DNA of 15,728 bases from Dorea_D hominis. Lineage in GTDB: Bacteria; Bacillota; Clostridia; Lachnospirales; Lachnospiraceae. The position numbers were made by a program, and so were the translations under genes. The notes under the pieces were generated by a model. The model ran no database searches. It was not told the DNA's origin and was given only the letters and a program-made list of their open reading frames with translations. This document shows positions 6,446-13,497 of this stretch, piece by piece (the first letter of the stretch is position 1; every line of letters begins with the position of its first letter). Location: the NCBI RefSeq assembly GCF_014287705.1, contig NZ_JACOOY010000027.1, positions 1-15,728 on the forward strand, given 5' to 3'.

Positions 6446-7879
6446 ATGAAAAAGCATAAAATATGTAAAATCCTTCTTGTTATACTGGCAATTTTTTTAT
6501 GTGTGGCTTTTTATGAATTGCTCGGAATCTGCGTTGCATATAAAAAGCAGCCGGAAGTGTCCAATACAACCAAAAAAGAAACAAAAAATGGGTCACGGAA
6601 CGAATGCAGTGAAAATACAGAACGGGCAGTAATCATAGAAAAGAATCCAGAAGCGCTTTTACAAAGAGTGCGTTTGATCAAGAATGCAAAAAAGGAAATT
6701 ATTCTTTCTACTTTTGCATTTCAATCCGATGAAAGTGGAAAATTGATTTTAGGAGCACTGTATGATGCGGCAGACAGAGGTGTACATATTCGTCTGTTAG
6801 TAGATGGAATGGAGAGTTGGATTGATATGGAAGGAAATCCGTATTTCTATGGATTATCTTCCCATGAGAATGTTGAAATTAAACTGTATAATAAGGCCAA
6901 TCCGTTGAAACCGTGGAAAATGATGGGTAGAATGCATGATAAATATTTGATTGCAGATGGAAAGAGATATATTCTTGGGGGAAGAAATACATACAACTAT
7001 TTCCTGGGTGATTTTCCGGGACATAAGAACTATGACAGAGACGTGTTAGTGGTTTGCGATGAACCTGAGAAAGAAAATTCAGTTAACCAGTTGTTAGAGT
7101 ATTTTGAAACGATATGGGAACAAGAAGACAGTAGTTATTTTCATGACAATAAAAAACTGGCAAATAGAAAATCTGTAAAGAACGCAGTTTTAGAGCTGCA
7201 GAACGGCTATCAGAAATATTTTGAAGAGAATAAGGAAAGAATCTGCGATACCGATTACACGGACGAAACTTTTGAGACAGAAAAGATTGCATTAGTGTCA
7301 AATCCTATCCACACAGGTTCCAAGGAACCAGTAGTCTGGTATCAACTGGGAGAACTAATGAAAAATGCAAAAGAGCGCGTGAAAATTCATACACCATATA
7401 TTATCTGCAATGATATGATGTATAATACATGGAAAGAGATTGCGGAGAGAGTTCCGGATTTTTCTATCATGACCAATTCGGTTGCCAACAATGGAAATCC
7501 GTTTGGTTCTGCTGATTATGCGAGAAACAGAAACAGAATTTTAAATACAGGAATTGATATCTGGGAGTATGAAGGCGGCTATTCTTACCACGGAAAAAGC
7601 ATCCTGATTGATGATGATCTATCCGTAATAGGTTCCTTTAACATGGATATGAGAAGCACGTATCTGGATACGGAACTGATGCTTGTAATACGTAGCAAAG
7701 AGATTAATAAACAGTTGGAAGAAGGCATGATGGAATATGAAAGAGTGTCCCGACAGGTATTGGAAGATGGAACCTATCGTGATCCGTATCATGTAGAGCC
7801 AATTGAATTGACAAAGAAGCGTCAGAGAAACATACTTTTGGTACAGCATCTGCTTGGATGGGCAAGGTATCTGTTTTAA
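6446..7879 (+). CDS. Membrane-anchored phospholipase D-family protein (cardiolipin synthase-like)
   Basis: A second PLD-superfamily enzyme, 477 residues. It has a single N-terminal membrane anchor (residues about 7-32, KICKILLVILAIFLCVAFYE) and a polar linker, so the catalytic part should be at the outer face. HKD motif 1 is HDKYLIAD (His164, Lys166, Asp171), followed by LGGRNTYNYF; motif 2 is HGKSILID (His382, Lys384, Asp389), followed by GSFNMDMRSTY. Both are complete, so it should be active. Substrate is likely phosphatidylglycerol or another phospholipid, either synthesising cardiolipin or hydrolysing or transferring head groups. It differs from the upstream Cls in having one anchor rather than the PLDc N-terminal domain. 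ATG 6446 is the first possible start after an in-frame stop at 6437; the nearest good ribosome site, AAAAGGA (6424-6430), is 15 bases away, so translation may be weak. The response regulator follows 17 bases later. Confidence 0.85.
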   Translation: MKKHKICKILLVILAIFLCVAFYELLGICVAYKKQPEVSNTTKKETKNGSRNECSENTERAVIIEKNPEALLQRVRLIKNAKKEIILSTFAFQSDESGKLILGALYDAADRGVHIRLLVDGMESWIDMEGNPYFYGLSSHENVEIKLYNKANPLKPWKMMGRMHDKYLIADGKRYILGGRNTYNYFLGDFPGHKNYDRDVLVVCDEPEKENSVNQLLEYFETIWEQEDSSYFHDNKKLANRKSVKNAVLELQNGYQKYFEENKERICDTDYTDETFETEKIALVSNPIHTGSKEPVVWYQLGELMKNAKERVKIHTPYIICNDMMYNTWKEIAERVPDFSIMTNSVANNGNPFGSADYARNRNRILNTGIDIWEYEGGYSYHGKSILIDDDLSVIGSFNMDMRSTYLDTELMLVIRSKEINKQLEEGMMEYERVSRQVLEDGTYRDPYHVEPIELTKKRQRNILLVQHLLGWARYLF

Positions 7880-7896
7880 TAAGGAGGAAGGAAAAC

Positions 7897-8568
7897 GTGT
7901 TTCAAATATTGATTGTAGAAGATGATAAAGAATTAAGCCAGCTATTCCAAAAAGTGCTTGAGAAGAATGGATATCAAGTCAAAAGTGCATCGGATGGAGC
8001 ACAGGCATTAGAAGTATTGGATAAGGAATATATTGATCTGATCATTTCTGATATTATGATGCCGGTTATGGATGGCTATGAACTGGTGTCAGAACTTCGT
8101 TCAGCAGGATATCAGATACCAGTGCTTATGATCACTGCGAAAGGTTCCTTTGATGATATGCGCCAGGGATTTCTTTCGGGAAGTGACGATTATATGGTAA
8201 AACCGGTAAATGTGAATGAAATGGTTTTAAGAGTCGGAGCACTGCTTCGCCGTGCACAGATACTGAATGAACACAAAATTGTGATCGGTTCAACAGAGTT
8301 TGATTATGATGCAATGACGGTTACAACTGATAAGGAAAGTCTTGTTTTGCCTAAAAAAGAATTCCTGCTTTTATATAAGCTTGCAGCTTCGCCAGGCAGA
8401 ACATTTACAAAACAACAGTTGATGGATGAAGTATGGGGATACGAGACGGAGGCAGACCCACATACGATAGAGGTACATATAGGAAGAATCAGAGAGCGTT
8501 TTAAAGATAACCCTGATTTTGAAATCGTAACAATGCGTGGAATTGGATACAAGGTGGTGAAAAAATAA
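7897..8568 (+). CDS. OmpR/PhoB-family response regulator
   Basis: Cytosolic transcription factor switched by phosphorylation from the kinase encoded next. The start is GTG 7897, because AAGGAGGAAGG (7881-7891) sits just upstream; a longer in-frame ATG at 7858 lies inside the previous gene and lacks such a site. The product is 223 residues. The receiver domain (about 1-118) has acidic residues Asp9/Asp10, phospho-acceptor Asp52 in IISDIMMP, Thr80 in ITAK and Lys102 in VKPVN. The C-terminal winged helix (about 128-223) ends with the family signature TIEVHIGRIRERF and VTMRGIGYKV. It overlaps the kinase gene by one base (TAATG), which implies translational coupling. Likely targets are this operon itself, through the repeats at 6378-6399, and perhaps cls. 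Confidence 0.95.
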   Translation: MFQILIVEDDKELSQLFQKVLEKNGYQVKSASDGAQALEVLDKEYIDLIISDIMMPVMDGYELVSELRSAGYQIPVLMITAKGSFDDMRQGFLSGSDDYMVKPVNVNEMVLRVGALLRRAQILNEHKIVIGSTEFDYDAMTVTTDKESLVLPKKEFLLLYKLAASPGRTFTKQQLMDEVWGYETEADPHTIEVHIGRIRERFKDNPDFEIVTMRGIGYKVVKK

Positions 8569-9611
8569 TGGAACAAAAGAAAGAAAAAGGATTGCGGATC
8601 CGATCCTGTCTGACCGGTGCAATCTGGCTGGCACTTGTATTTTCAACAGTCATATCTGCTTTATTATTTGCTTTTTTGAATCATTTTTTTAATCTGCCGG
8701 GCAGCATACCTGTGCTTGGCTGGCTTTTGATTTTCAATACATTGATTGCAGGGCTGATCACTTCCTTTATCAATGCAAAGTTACTGGAACCAATTACCAG
8801 ACTTAGTAAAGCAATGAAGGAAGTTTCTCAGGGAGATTTTGAACAGCATTTGGAAACGAACAGCCGTATAGCAGAAGTTGGAGAATCTTATCAAAGTTTT
8901 AACGTTATGACAAAAGAACTTCGTGCAACAGAGGTGCTGCAGATGGATTTTGTATCTGATGTTTCTCATGAGTTTAAGACCCCGATTAATGCCATTGAAG
9001 GATATACAATGCTGCTTCAGGGAGAAGAACTGTCTCCGGATCAAGAGGAATATGTAGAAAAAATCTTATTTAACACCCAAAGACTTTCCGGATTGGTTGG
9101 TAATATTTTGCTGTTATCCAAGTTAGAGAATCAGAATATACCAATGAAAAAAACAGAATATCGTCTGGATGAACAGATCCGCCAGGCATTTCTTTCATTG
9201 GAAACAAAATGGACAGAAAAAGAAATTGGTTTTCAGGTAGAATTGGAGGAAGTTAAATATACTGGGAATGAAGGACTTTTTATGCATATCTGGATAAATC
9301 TTTTGGATAATGCGATTAAGTTCAGCCCTTCAAAGGGGACAATTACGATGTTTCTGAAACAAGAACAGGATTCTGTTAAGTTCATTCTGGAAGATGAAGG
9401 ACCAGGAATAGAGGATGATGTAAAATCCAGAATATTTGACAAGTTCTATCAGGTAGATGGATCTCATAAAGCAGAAGGAAATGGCCTAGGTCTTGCACTT
9501 GTAAAACGGATTGTAGATAGTGCCGGAGGAACAATCAAAGCAGAAAACCGTGAATATGGTGGATGCAGATTTGTTGTAGAGCTTCCAATACAGAAAGATG
9601 AGGCCATATAA
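8568..9611 (+). CDS. Sensor histidine kinase, intramembrane-sensing type
   Basis: Membrane histidine kinase, 347 residues, partner of the preceding response regulator. Two transmembrane segments (about 15-37 and 48-68) are separated by only about 10 residues (NHFFNLPGSIP), so there is no extracellular sensor domain. A HAMP-like linker follows (EPITRLSKAMKEVSQGDF, about 74-91), then the HisKA phospho-site SHEFKTPI with His134. The ATPase domain has N-box NLLDNAIKFSP (from Asn244), G1 DEGPGIED, F-box FDKFYQVD and G2 GNGLGLAL (from Gly304). All catalytic boxes are intact. Kinases of this architecture in Firmicutes often sense cell-envelope or membrane damage, or signal through a neighbouring membrane protein; the FUSC-like or PLD protein of the same operon could be that partner. 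The signal is not visible in the sequence. Confidence 0.93.
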   Translation: MEQKKEKGLRIRSCLTGAIWLALVFSTVISALLFAFLNHFFNLPGSIPVLGWLLIFNTLIAGLITSFINAKLLEPITRLSKAMKEVSQGDFEQHLETNSRIAEVGESYQSFNVMTKELRATEVLQMDFVSDVSHEFKTPINAIEGYTMLLQGEELSPDQEEYVEKILFNTQRLSGLVGNILLLSKLENQNIPMKKTEYRLDEQIRQAFLSLETKWTEKEIGFQVELEEVKYTGNEGLFMHIWINLLDNAIKFSPSKGTITMFLKQEQDSVKFILEDEGPGIEDDVKSRIFDKFYQVDGSHKAEGNGLGLALVKRIVDSAGGTIKAENREYGGCRFVVELPIQKDEAI

Positions 9612-9642
9612 GTTTAAGAAAAACAGATAGAGGAGGAATTAC

Positions 9643-10707
9643 ATGACATTTTATCAGGAATTGCAGTTAAATCAGGCAGGTTCTAAAAATCTGTTGAAAA
9701 AGAGTGAAACAGTGAAAGAAAAATCATATCATATACTGGTATATTTGGTAAAGATAGCTGTTACAATGGCATTTTGTTTTTTATTTGTTACTATTTTCAG
9801 TATCTTATTTGGAAATGAGAATAGTATTGTGGGTGTAGTAGTTTTATTATGCCTTATGGTATTTCGGAATGCGGATCTGGGGATCCACACCGGACAATCT
9901 ACGATGCTTTTGGCTTTGTTCTTTGTAATTATGACTGTATGTCCGCATTTAGCAAATCAGTTTTCACCGGTATTGGGAATGCTGTTAAATATTGCGGCAC
10001 TGGCTGTGTTGATTCTGTTCGGATGCCATAATCCATTCATGTTTAATCAATCTACATTGGTTCTTGGGTATCTGCTGCTATATGGTTATGATGTTACGGG
10101 AAAAAGCTATCAGATGCGATTAGTCGGAATGGCTTTAGGTGCAGCACTTACCTGCTTTGTATTTTATCGAAATCATAAAAACAGAACTTATAAAAGAAAT
10201 CTGAAAGATCTGATACAAGAATTTGATATCACTTCTTCCAGAACAAAATGGCAGATATGTCAGATTTTATGCGTACCGATTGTCCTTTGCATTGCAGAAC
10301 TTTGTAATATGCCACGTGCAATGTGGGCTGGTATTGCGGCCATGTCCGCGATTTTGCCGTTTATGGAAGATATGCACTACAGAGTCCGTAAAAGGATTGT
10401 CGGAAATATTGCAGGTGTTATATGTTTTACAGTATTATATTTTCTGCTTCCTTCGTCAATCTATGCATATATAGGAATTCTTGGTGGAATCGGTGTAGGA
10501 TTTTCAGCACAATATGGCTGGCAGGCATTATTTAACACATTTGGTGCTTTAGCCATTGCTGCAGAGACTTATGGACTACAAGGAGCGGTTAGCCTTAGAG
10601 TGATTCAAAATGTTTTTGGTGTTGTATTTGCTTTAGCATTTTGTGTTATATTTTATTGGTTTATGTCTAAAAAAAAGGAAAGTGAGGTGACCGTACATGC
10701 AGAGTGA
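9643..10707 (+). CDS. FUSC-like / aromatic acid exporter-like membrane protein
   Basis: Polytopic membrane protein of 354 residues. Hydrophobic segments fall in two blocks, about residues 30-170 and 200-340, each with roughly four to six spans, separated by a basic cytosolic stretch (YRNHKNRTYKRNLKDLIQEF). The two-block plan and the RKRIVGNIAGVICFTVLYF segment at the start of the second block resemble the FUSC/ArAE family of putative efflux proteins, but there is no single diagnostic motif, so the family call is moderate. AGGAGG (9631-9636) precedes ATG 9643. The gene starts 31 bases after the kinase and overlaps the next gene by 11 bases, so it belongs to the operon. Possible roles are export of an amphipathic compound such as bile acids, or signal input to the kinase. 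Both are inference. Confidence 0.65.
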   Translation: MTFYQELQLNQAGSKNLLKKSETVKEKSYHILVYLVKIAVTMAFCFLFVTIFSILFGNENSIVGVVVLLCLMVFRNADLGIHTGQSTMLLALFFVIMTVCPHLANQFSPVLGMLLNIAALAVLILFGCHNPFMFNQSTLVLGYLLLYGYDVTGKSYQMRLVGMALGAALTCFVFYRNHKNRTYKRNLKDLIQEFDITSSRTKWQICQILCVPIVLCIAELCNMPRAMWAGIAAMSAILPFMEDMHYRVRKRIVGNIAGVICFTVLYFLLPSSIYAYIGILGGIGVGFSAQYGWQALFNTFGALAIAAETYGLQGAVSLRVIQNVFGVVFALAFCVIFYWFMSKKKESEVTVHAE

Positions 10708-11269
10708 AGTGAATCAGGAAGAAAATTTGAATAGAATTATTACGGTTCCTAATCTTCTTTCTTTTTTTCGGCTTTGTCTGATTCCGGTAATTATATGGAG
10801 TTATTGTGTAAAGAAAAATCCTCTGTTAGCTGGTGAAATCTTATTGCTGTCTGGTCTTACGGATCTTGCTGATGGATATATCGCAAGAAGATTCCATAGG
10901 ATTAGTAATTTAGGAAAAATACTTGATCCGGTGGCTGATAAGCTGACACAGGCAGCGATGTTAATCTGTCTGTTTACTCGTTTTCCGCATGTGCTTCTTT
11001 TAATCGTAATAATGGCAGGTAAGGAGCTGTATATGGCAGTTAGTGGATGTCTTGTGATACGAAAGACAGGAAAAGTACATGGTGCAGACTGGCATGGAAA
11101 GATAGTAACCTTTTTATTATATGGAACTGCAGCGGTGCATATTATATGGTTCCACATTACACCGATGGTATCAGATTTGTTGATTGGTTTGTGCGCTATA
11201 ATGATGGTCATATCGGTCGCTCTGTATATTATCCAGAATACCAGGACTCTTAAGAGAGAGAATGTATAA
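10697..11269 (+). CDS. CDP-alcohol phosphatidyltransferase (PgsA-like)
   Basis: Integral membrane enzyme that exchanges the CMP of CDP-diacylglycerol for an alcohol; the closest likely activity is phosphatidylglycerol-phosphate synthesis from glycerol-3-phosphate. The family signature DGx2ARx8Gx3Dx3D is complete: Asp59-Gly60, Ala63-Arg64, Gly73, Asp77 and Asp81, with an extra Asp56 before it. The length of 190 residues and several hydrophobic segments (about 20-37, 45-53, 88-110, 132-150, 158-180) fit the PgsA family. GAGGTGA (10684-10690) precedes ATG 10697 inside the end of the previous gene. A phosphatidylglycerol supplier beside two cardiolipin synthase-type enzymes makes a short pathway. 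I cannot tell whether this is the cell's only PgsA or an accessory paralogue, and the alcohol acceptor is not proven by sequence. Confidence 0.87.
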   Translation: MQSEVNQEENLNRIITVPNLLSFFRLCLIPVIIWSYCVKKNPLLAGEILLLSGLTDLADGYIARRFHRISNLGKILDPVADKLTQAAMLICLFTRFPHVLLLIVIMAGKELYMAVSGCLVIRKTGKVHGADWHGKIVTFLLYGTAAVHIIWFHITPMVSDLLIGLCAIMMVISVALYIIQNTRTLKRENV

Positions 11270-11321
11270 GCAATTTTATATTGCAATGACTAGAAAAATA
11301 TTTAGGAGAAGATAGATATAA

Positions 11322-11849
11322 ACAGTAAGGATCAATGGAGTACTGACACCGGTACTGCTTCGCATGGATGATAATGAAGAATATGAAATGGTGTTCGGTC
11401 ACAGAAGAATGCATGCAGCACAGCTGGCAGGACTTACGACAATTCCGGCAATCGTAAGAGAATTACCGAATGATGATGCCATTGTGGCAATGATGGACGC
11501 TAACATTCAGCGAGAGGAACTGTTGCCGAGTGAGAAAGCTTTTGCTTATAAGATGAAACTTGAGGCAATGAAAAGGCAGGGAATCAGAGCAGATTTAACT
11601 TTGTCTCAAAATGAGACGAAGTTGAGATCGGATGAAGTCTTGAGCAAGCAAGTTGGGGAAAGTAGAGCTCAGGTACAAAGATTTGTACGATTAACAGAGC
11701 CTATTCCGGAACTTCTTGATTTGGTAGATAACAAGAAGCTTCAATTCACGGTTGCCGTTGATATCTCTTACATCGATAAGGAAATACAGGAATGGATCTA
11801 CGAATATATCAGTGATACTGGTCTAATAAATCCAGTTCGACATCTGTAA
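11322..11849 (+). pseudogene. ParB/Spo0J-like partition protein, both ends missing
   Basis: The frame from 11322 (stop at 11319) through ATG 11364 to TAA 11847-11849 reads as the central part of a ParB-family protein: NGVLTPVLLRM, then the ParB core VFGHRRMHAAQLAG and the nucleotide-binding segment DANIQREELLPSEKAFAYKM, then a helix-turn-helix region (DEVLSKQVGESRAQVQRFVR). Family homology already begins before the ATG, so the N-terminus has been lost. The C-terminus ends abruptly after EYISDTGLINPVRHL. No ribosome site fits the ATG well. Such ParB-like proteins are common on integrative and conjugative elements of Clostridia. The piece is probably a scar of a second element and not functional. 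Confidence 0.75.
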
Positions 11850-11954
11850 GACGTAATCCTATAAAATGTCTGTGATTCAGTTCTTTATCTTTTTTTTTGT
11901 TCTCATACTCCTCCTTCCGTTGAGACTATTCCTCCTACCGGGAGTCCACGTATT

Positions 11955-12182
11955 TTAATATCGGCTGCCCCTTCCGATATTAGAAATAGTGCTGTGAACA
12001 CCTTTAGGTGGAACCAACAGACAAGTGAAACGTCTGTTATTGAGAGGGTATGGGGAGATCCCCATCAAGATAAATCCCATAGGAGAACAGGATGCCAAAT
12101 GGCAATACTGTTAAACATGGGTGGATCTTGCTCTGTATGTGTACCCCTCTATATAACGAAACGCTCAGAGGCTGTTTTACAG
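11955..12182 (+). ncRNA. Structured RNA candidate, possibly 5' part of a degraded group II intron
   Basis: This gene-free stretch folds into many nested helices. Hairpins: TAATATCGG/CCGATATTA (11956-11964, 11974-11982), CACC/GGTG (11999-12010), AACAGAC/GTCTGTT (12016-12022, 12032-12038), ATGGGG/CCCCAT (12050-12065) and AACAG/CTGTT (12086-12090, 12108-12112). Long-range stems enclose the last two: AGAGGGTA with TACC(C)CTCT (12043-12050, 12142-12150), CAAGAT/ATCTTG (12066-12071, 12125-12130) and CCCAT/ATGGG (12076-12080, 12117-12121). GTGCTG at 11989 is close to the GUGYG that opens group II introns, and the fold resembles intron domain I. No reverse transcriptase or domain V follows, so an intact intron is excluded. 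An independent structured RNA is the alternative. Confidence 0.45.
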
Positions 12183-12231
12183 TGGGGGAAAAGAAAAAAT
12201 ATCAAAAAAATGATGATTAATGGTGAGCTTG

Positions 12232-12240
12232 TGATAGAAT
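12232..12240 (+). promoter_or_regulatory. Extended -10 promoter for the first acetyltransferase gene
   Basis: TGATAGAAT gives an extended -10 with TAGAAT at 12235-12240; no good -35 is visible. The 11-base string TGTGATAGAAT recurs in the ATPase promoter at 13440-13450. Confidence 0.4.
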
Positions 12241-12288
12241 GAAAAAAAGAGAAAAGCATAAAGGATGTAGTTGTGGAGAAAATTTGTT

Positions 12289-12714
12289 ATGATTAGAAAG
12301 TTGCTAAACGGAGATATCGATAGAGTTGCTGACATATGGTTAAAGACAAATCTGAAAGCACATTATTTTATTTCCAATCAATACTGGAAGAGTAATTATG
12401 AATTAGTAAAAGAAATGATGTCACAATACGAAGTTTATGTGTTTGAAGCAGATAAAATGATACAAGGATTTGTAGGATTAAATGATGAATATATCGAAGG
12501 TATTTTTGTCTCTGATGAGATGCAGTCATGTGGCATAGGTAAGCTTTTATTGGATTATATTAAGGATAAAAAAGTCAGATTACAATTAAATGTATACCAG
12601 AAGAATATCAGAGCAATTTCTTTTTACCAAAGAGAAGGGTTCATTATTCAATGTGAAGGTTTGGATGAAGCTACTGGTGAAAAAGAGTACACCATGCTAT
12701 GGAAACGAAAATAG
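12289..12714 (+). CDS. GNAT family N-acetyltransferase
   Basis: Cytosolic enzyme that transfers an acetyl group from acetyl-CoA to an amine; the substrate is unknown. The start is ATG 12289, because GGAGAA (12275-12280) lies 8 bases upstream; an in-frame TTG at 12271 overlaps that site. The product is 141 residues, a normal length for a single GNAT domain. The acetyl-CoA loop is seen as VSDEMQSCGIGKLLL (QxxGIG) at about residues 78-92, after the beta strand IQGFVGLNDEYIEGIF. The C-terminal strand-helix NVYQKNIRAISFYQREGF is the usual Asn/Tyr region holding the catalytic Tyr. A second GNAT gene starts 26 bases after its stop, so the two are probably co-transcribed. The pair lies among mobile-element remnants and may have arrived with them. 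Confidence 0.9.
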   Translation: MIRKLLNGDIDRVADIWLKTNLKAHYFISNQYWKSNYELVKEMMSQYEVYVFEADKMIQGFVGLNDEYIEGIFVSDEMQSCGIGKLLLDYIKDKKVRLQLNVYQKNIRAISFYQREGFIIQCEGLDEATGEKEYTMLWKRK

Positions 12715-12739
12715 AAATCGAAATTTGAAGGTGCGATTG

Positions 12740-13183
12740 ATGAAAATTATTGAAGTTAAAGAGAATAAAAAACAATATCTTGATTTGCTCCTATTAGCAG
12801 ATGAGCAGGAAGATATGGTTGACCGTTATCTTGATAGCGGCAAGATGTATGTACTTGATGATAATGGGGTCAAGTGCGAGTGTGTCATAACGGATGAAAA
12901 AAATGATATACTCGAAATCAAGAACATTGCTACAGTTCCAGAATATCAAGGGAAAGGTTATGCAAGAGCCTTAATTGAGTTTATTGTTAATAATTACAGA
13001 GAACAATACGCCATTCTGCAAGTCGGAACAGGCGATAGCCCACTGACAATACCATTTTATGAAAAGTGTGGTTTTGTCCGTTCACATATTATATCAAATT
13101 TCTTTATAGATAATTACGATCACCCAATCTACGAGAGCGGAGTACAGTTAGTAGATATGGTGTATTTGCAAAGACCTTTATAA
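12740..13183 (+). CDS. GNAT family N-acetyltransferase (second copy)
   Basis: Single-domain acetyltransferase of 147 residues. ATG 12740 is preferred over upstream in-frame starts because AAGGTG (12728-12733) precedes it and because residues encoded before it are the end of the first acetyltransferase gene in another frame. The acetyl-CoA motif QGKGYARALIEF is preceded by IKNIATVPEY, the classic motif A. IPFYEKCGFVRSHI matches motif B with its FYEKxGF turn, and the C-terminal HPIYESGVQLVDMVYLQ is a typical GNAT end. It is not closely similar to the preceding gene, so the two are not a recent duplication. The substrate is unknown; small-molecule or antibiotic acetylation is possible but nothing in the sequence decides it. 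Confidence 0.9.
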   Translation: MKIIEVKENKKQYLDLLLLADEQEDMVDRYLDSGKMYVLDDNGVKCECVITDEKNDILEIKNIATVPEYQGKGYARALIEFIVNNYREQYAILQVGTGDSPLTIPFYEKCGFVRSHIISNFFIDNYDHPIYESGVQLVDMVYLQRPL

Positions 13184-13385
13184 TTAACTTCCAGTTGTTG
13201 AACTGAATCCGAAAAGCATTAGGGCGCAGAGGAGATAGAATCCTTTGTGTAAAAGACTAACGAACATATTTAATGAAACATCGGAACCATCTTCTTTTTG
13301 TTGTCTACCTATAATAACGATTGGAGTAGTCGATTATAGACACTGCAATCAAAAAAATCTGAAAATATATTTATCAACATTACAT

Positions 13386-13489
13386 AAAAGTGTGTAGATG
13401 CACATAAAATGGGAATACATATTGAAATTCAGGTCGTTCTGTGATAGAATCTCATTACTAAAAAGTGTGCAGATGCACGGAAATGGGGA
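13386..13489. repeat. Two 29-bp direct repeats flanking the ATPase promoter
   Basis: Copies at 13386-13414 and 13461-13489 agree at 24 of 29 positions and are 75 bases apart. Each holds a palindromic core, perfect in the second copy (GTGCA-GA-TGCAC). The first ends 7 bases before the -35 and the second covers the start of the transcript and the ribosome binding site. The layout suggests a paired operator. The rest of the 13184-13385 gap shows no gene. Confidence 0.6.
13422..13450 (+). promoter_or_regulatory. Promoter of the ATPase gene
   Basis: TTGAAA (13422-13427), a 17-base spacer and TAGAAT (13445-13450) with an upstream TG that makes an extended -10. Transcription should begin near 13457, just before the second 29-bp repeat. 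Confidence 0.7.
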
Positions 13490-13497
13490 GTGTAACG

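Noticed and set aside
11269..11285. Terminator after the CDP-alcohol phosphatidyltransferase gene
   Set aside because: The GCAAT/ATTGC stem is only 5 bp and is not followed by a T run.
10801..11286. 161-codon minus-strand open frame
   Set aside because: It is antisense to the CDP-alcohol phosphatidyltransferase, whose signature motif is complete.
11994..12242. 82-codon plus-strand open frame
   Set aside because: It lies over the structured RNA, has no ribosome site and its product resembles no protein; the base pattern is explained by helices.
12590..12739. N-terminal extension of the second acetyltransferase
   Set aside because: This part overlaps the end of the first acetyltransferase gene in another frame, and the ATG at 12740 has its own ribosome site.
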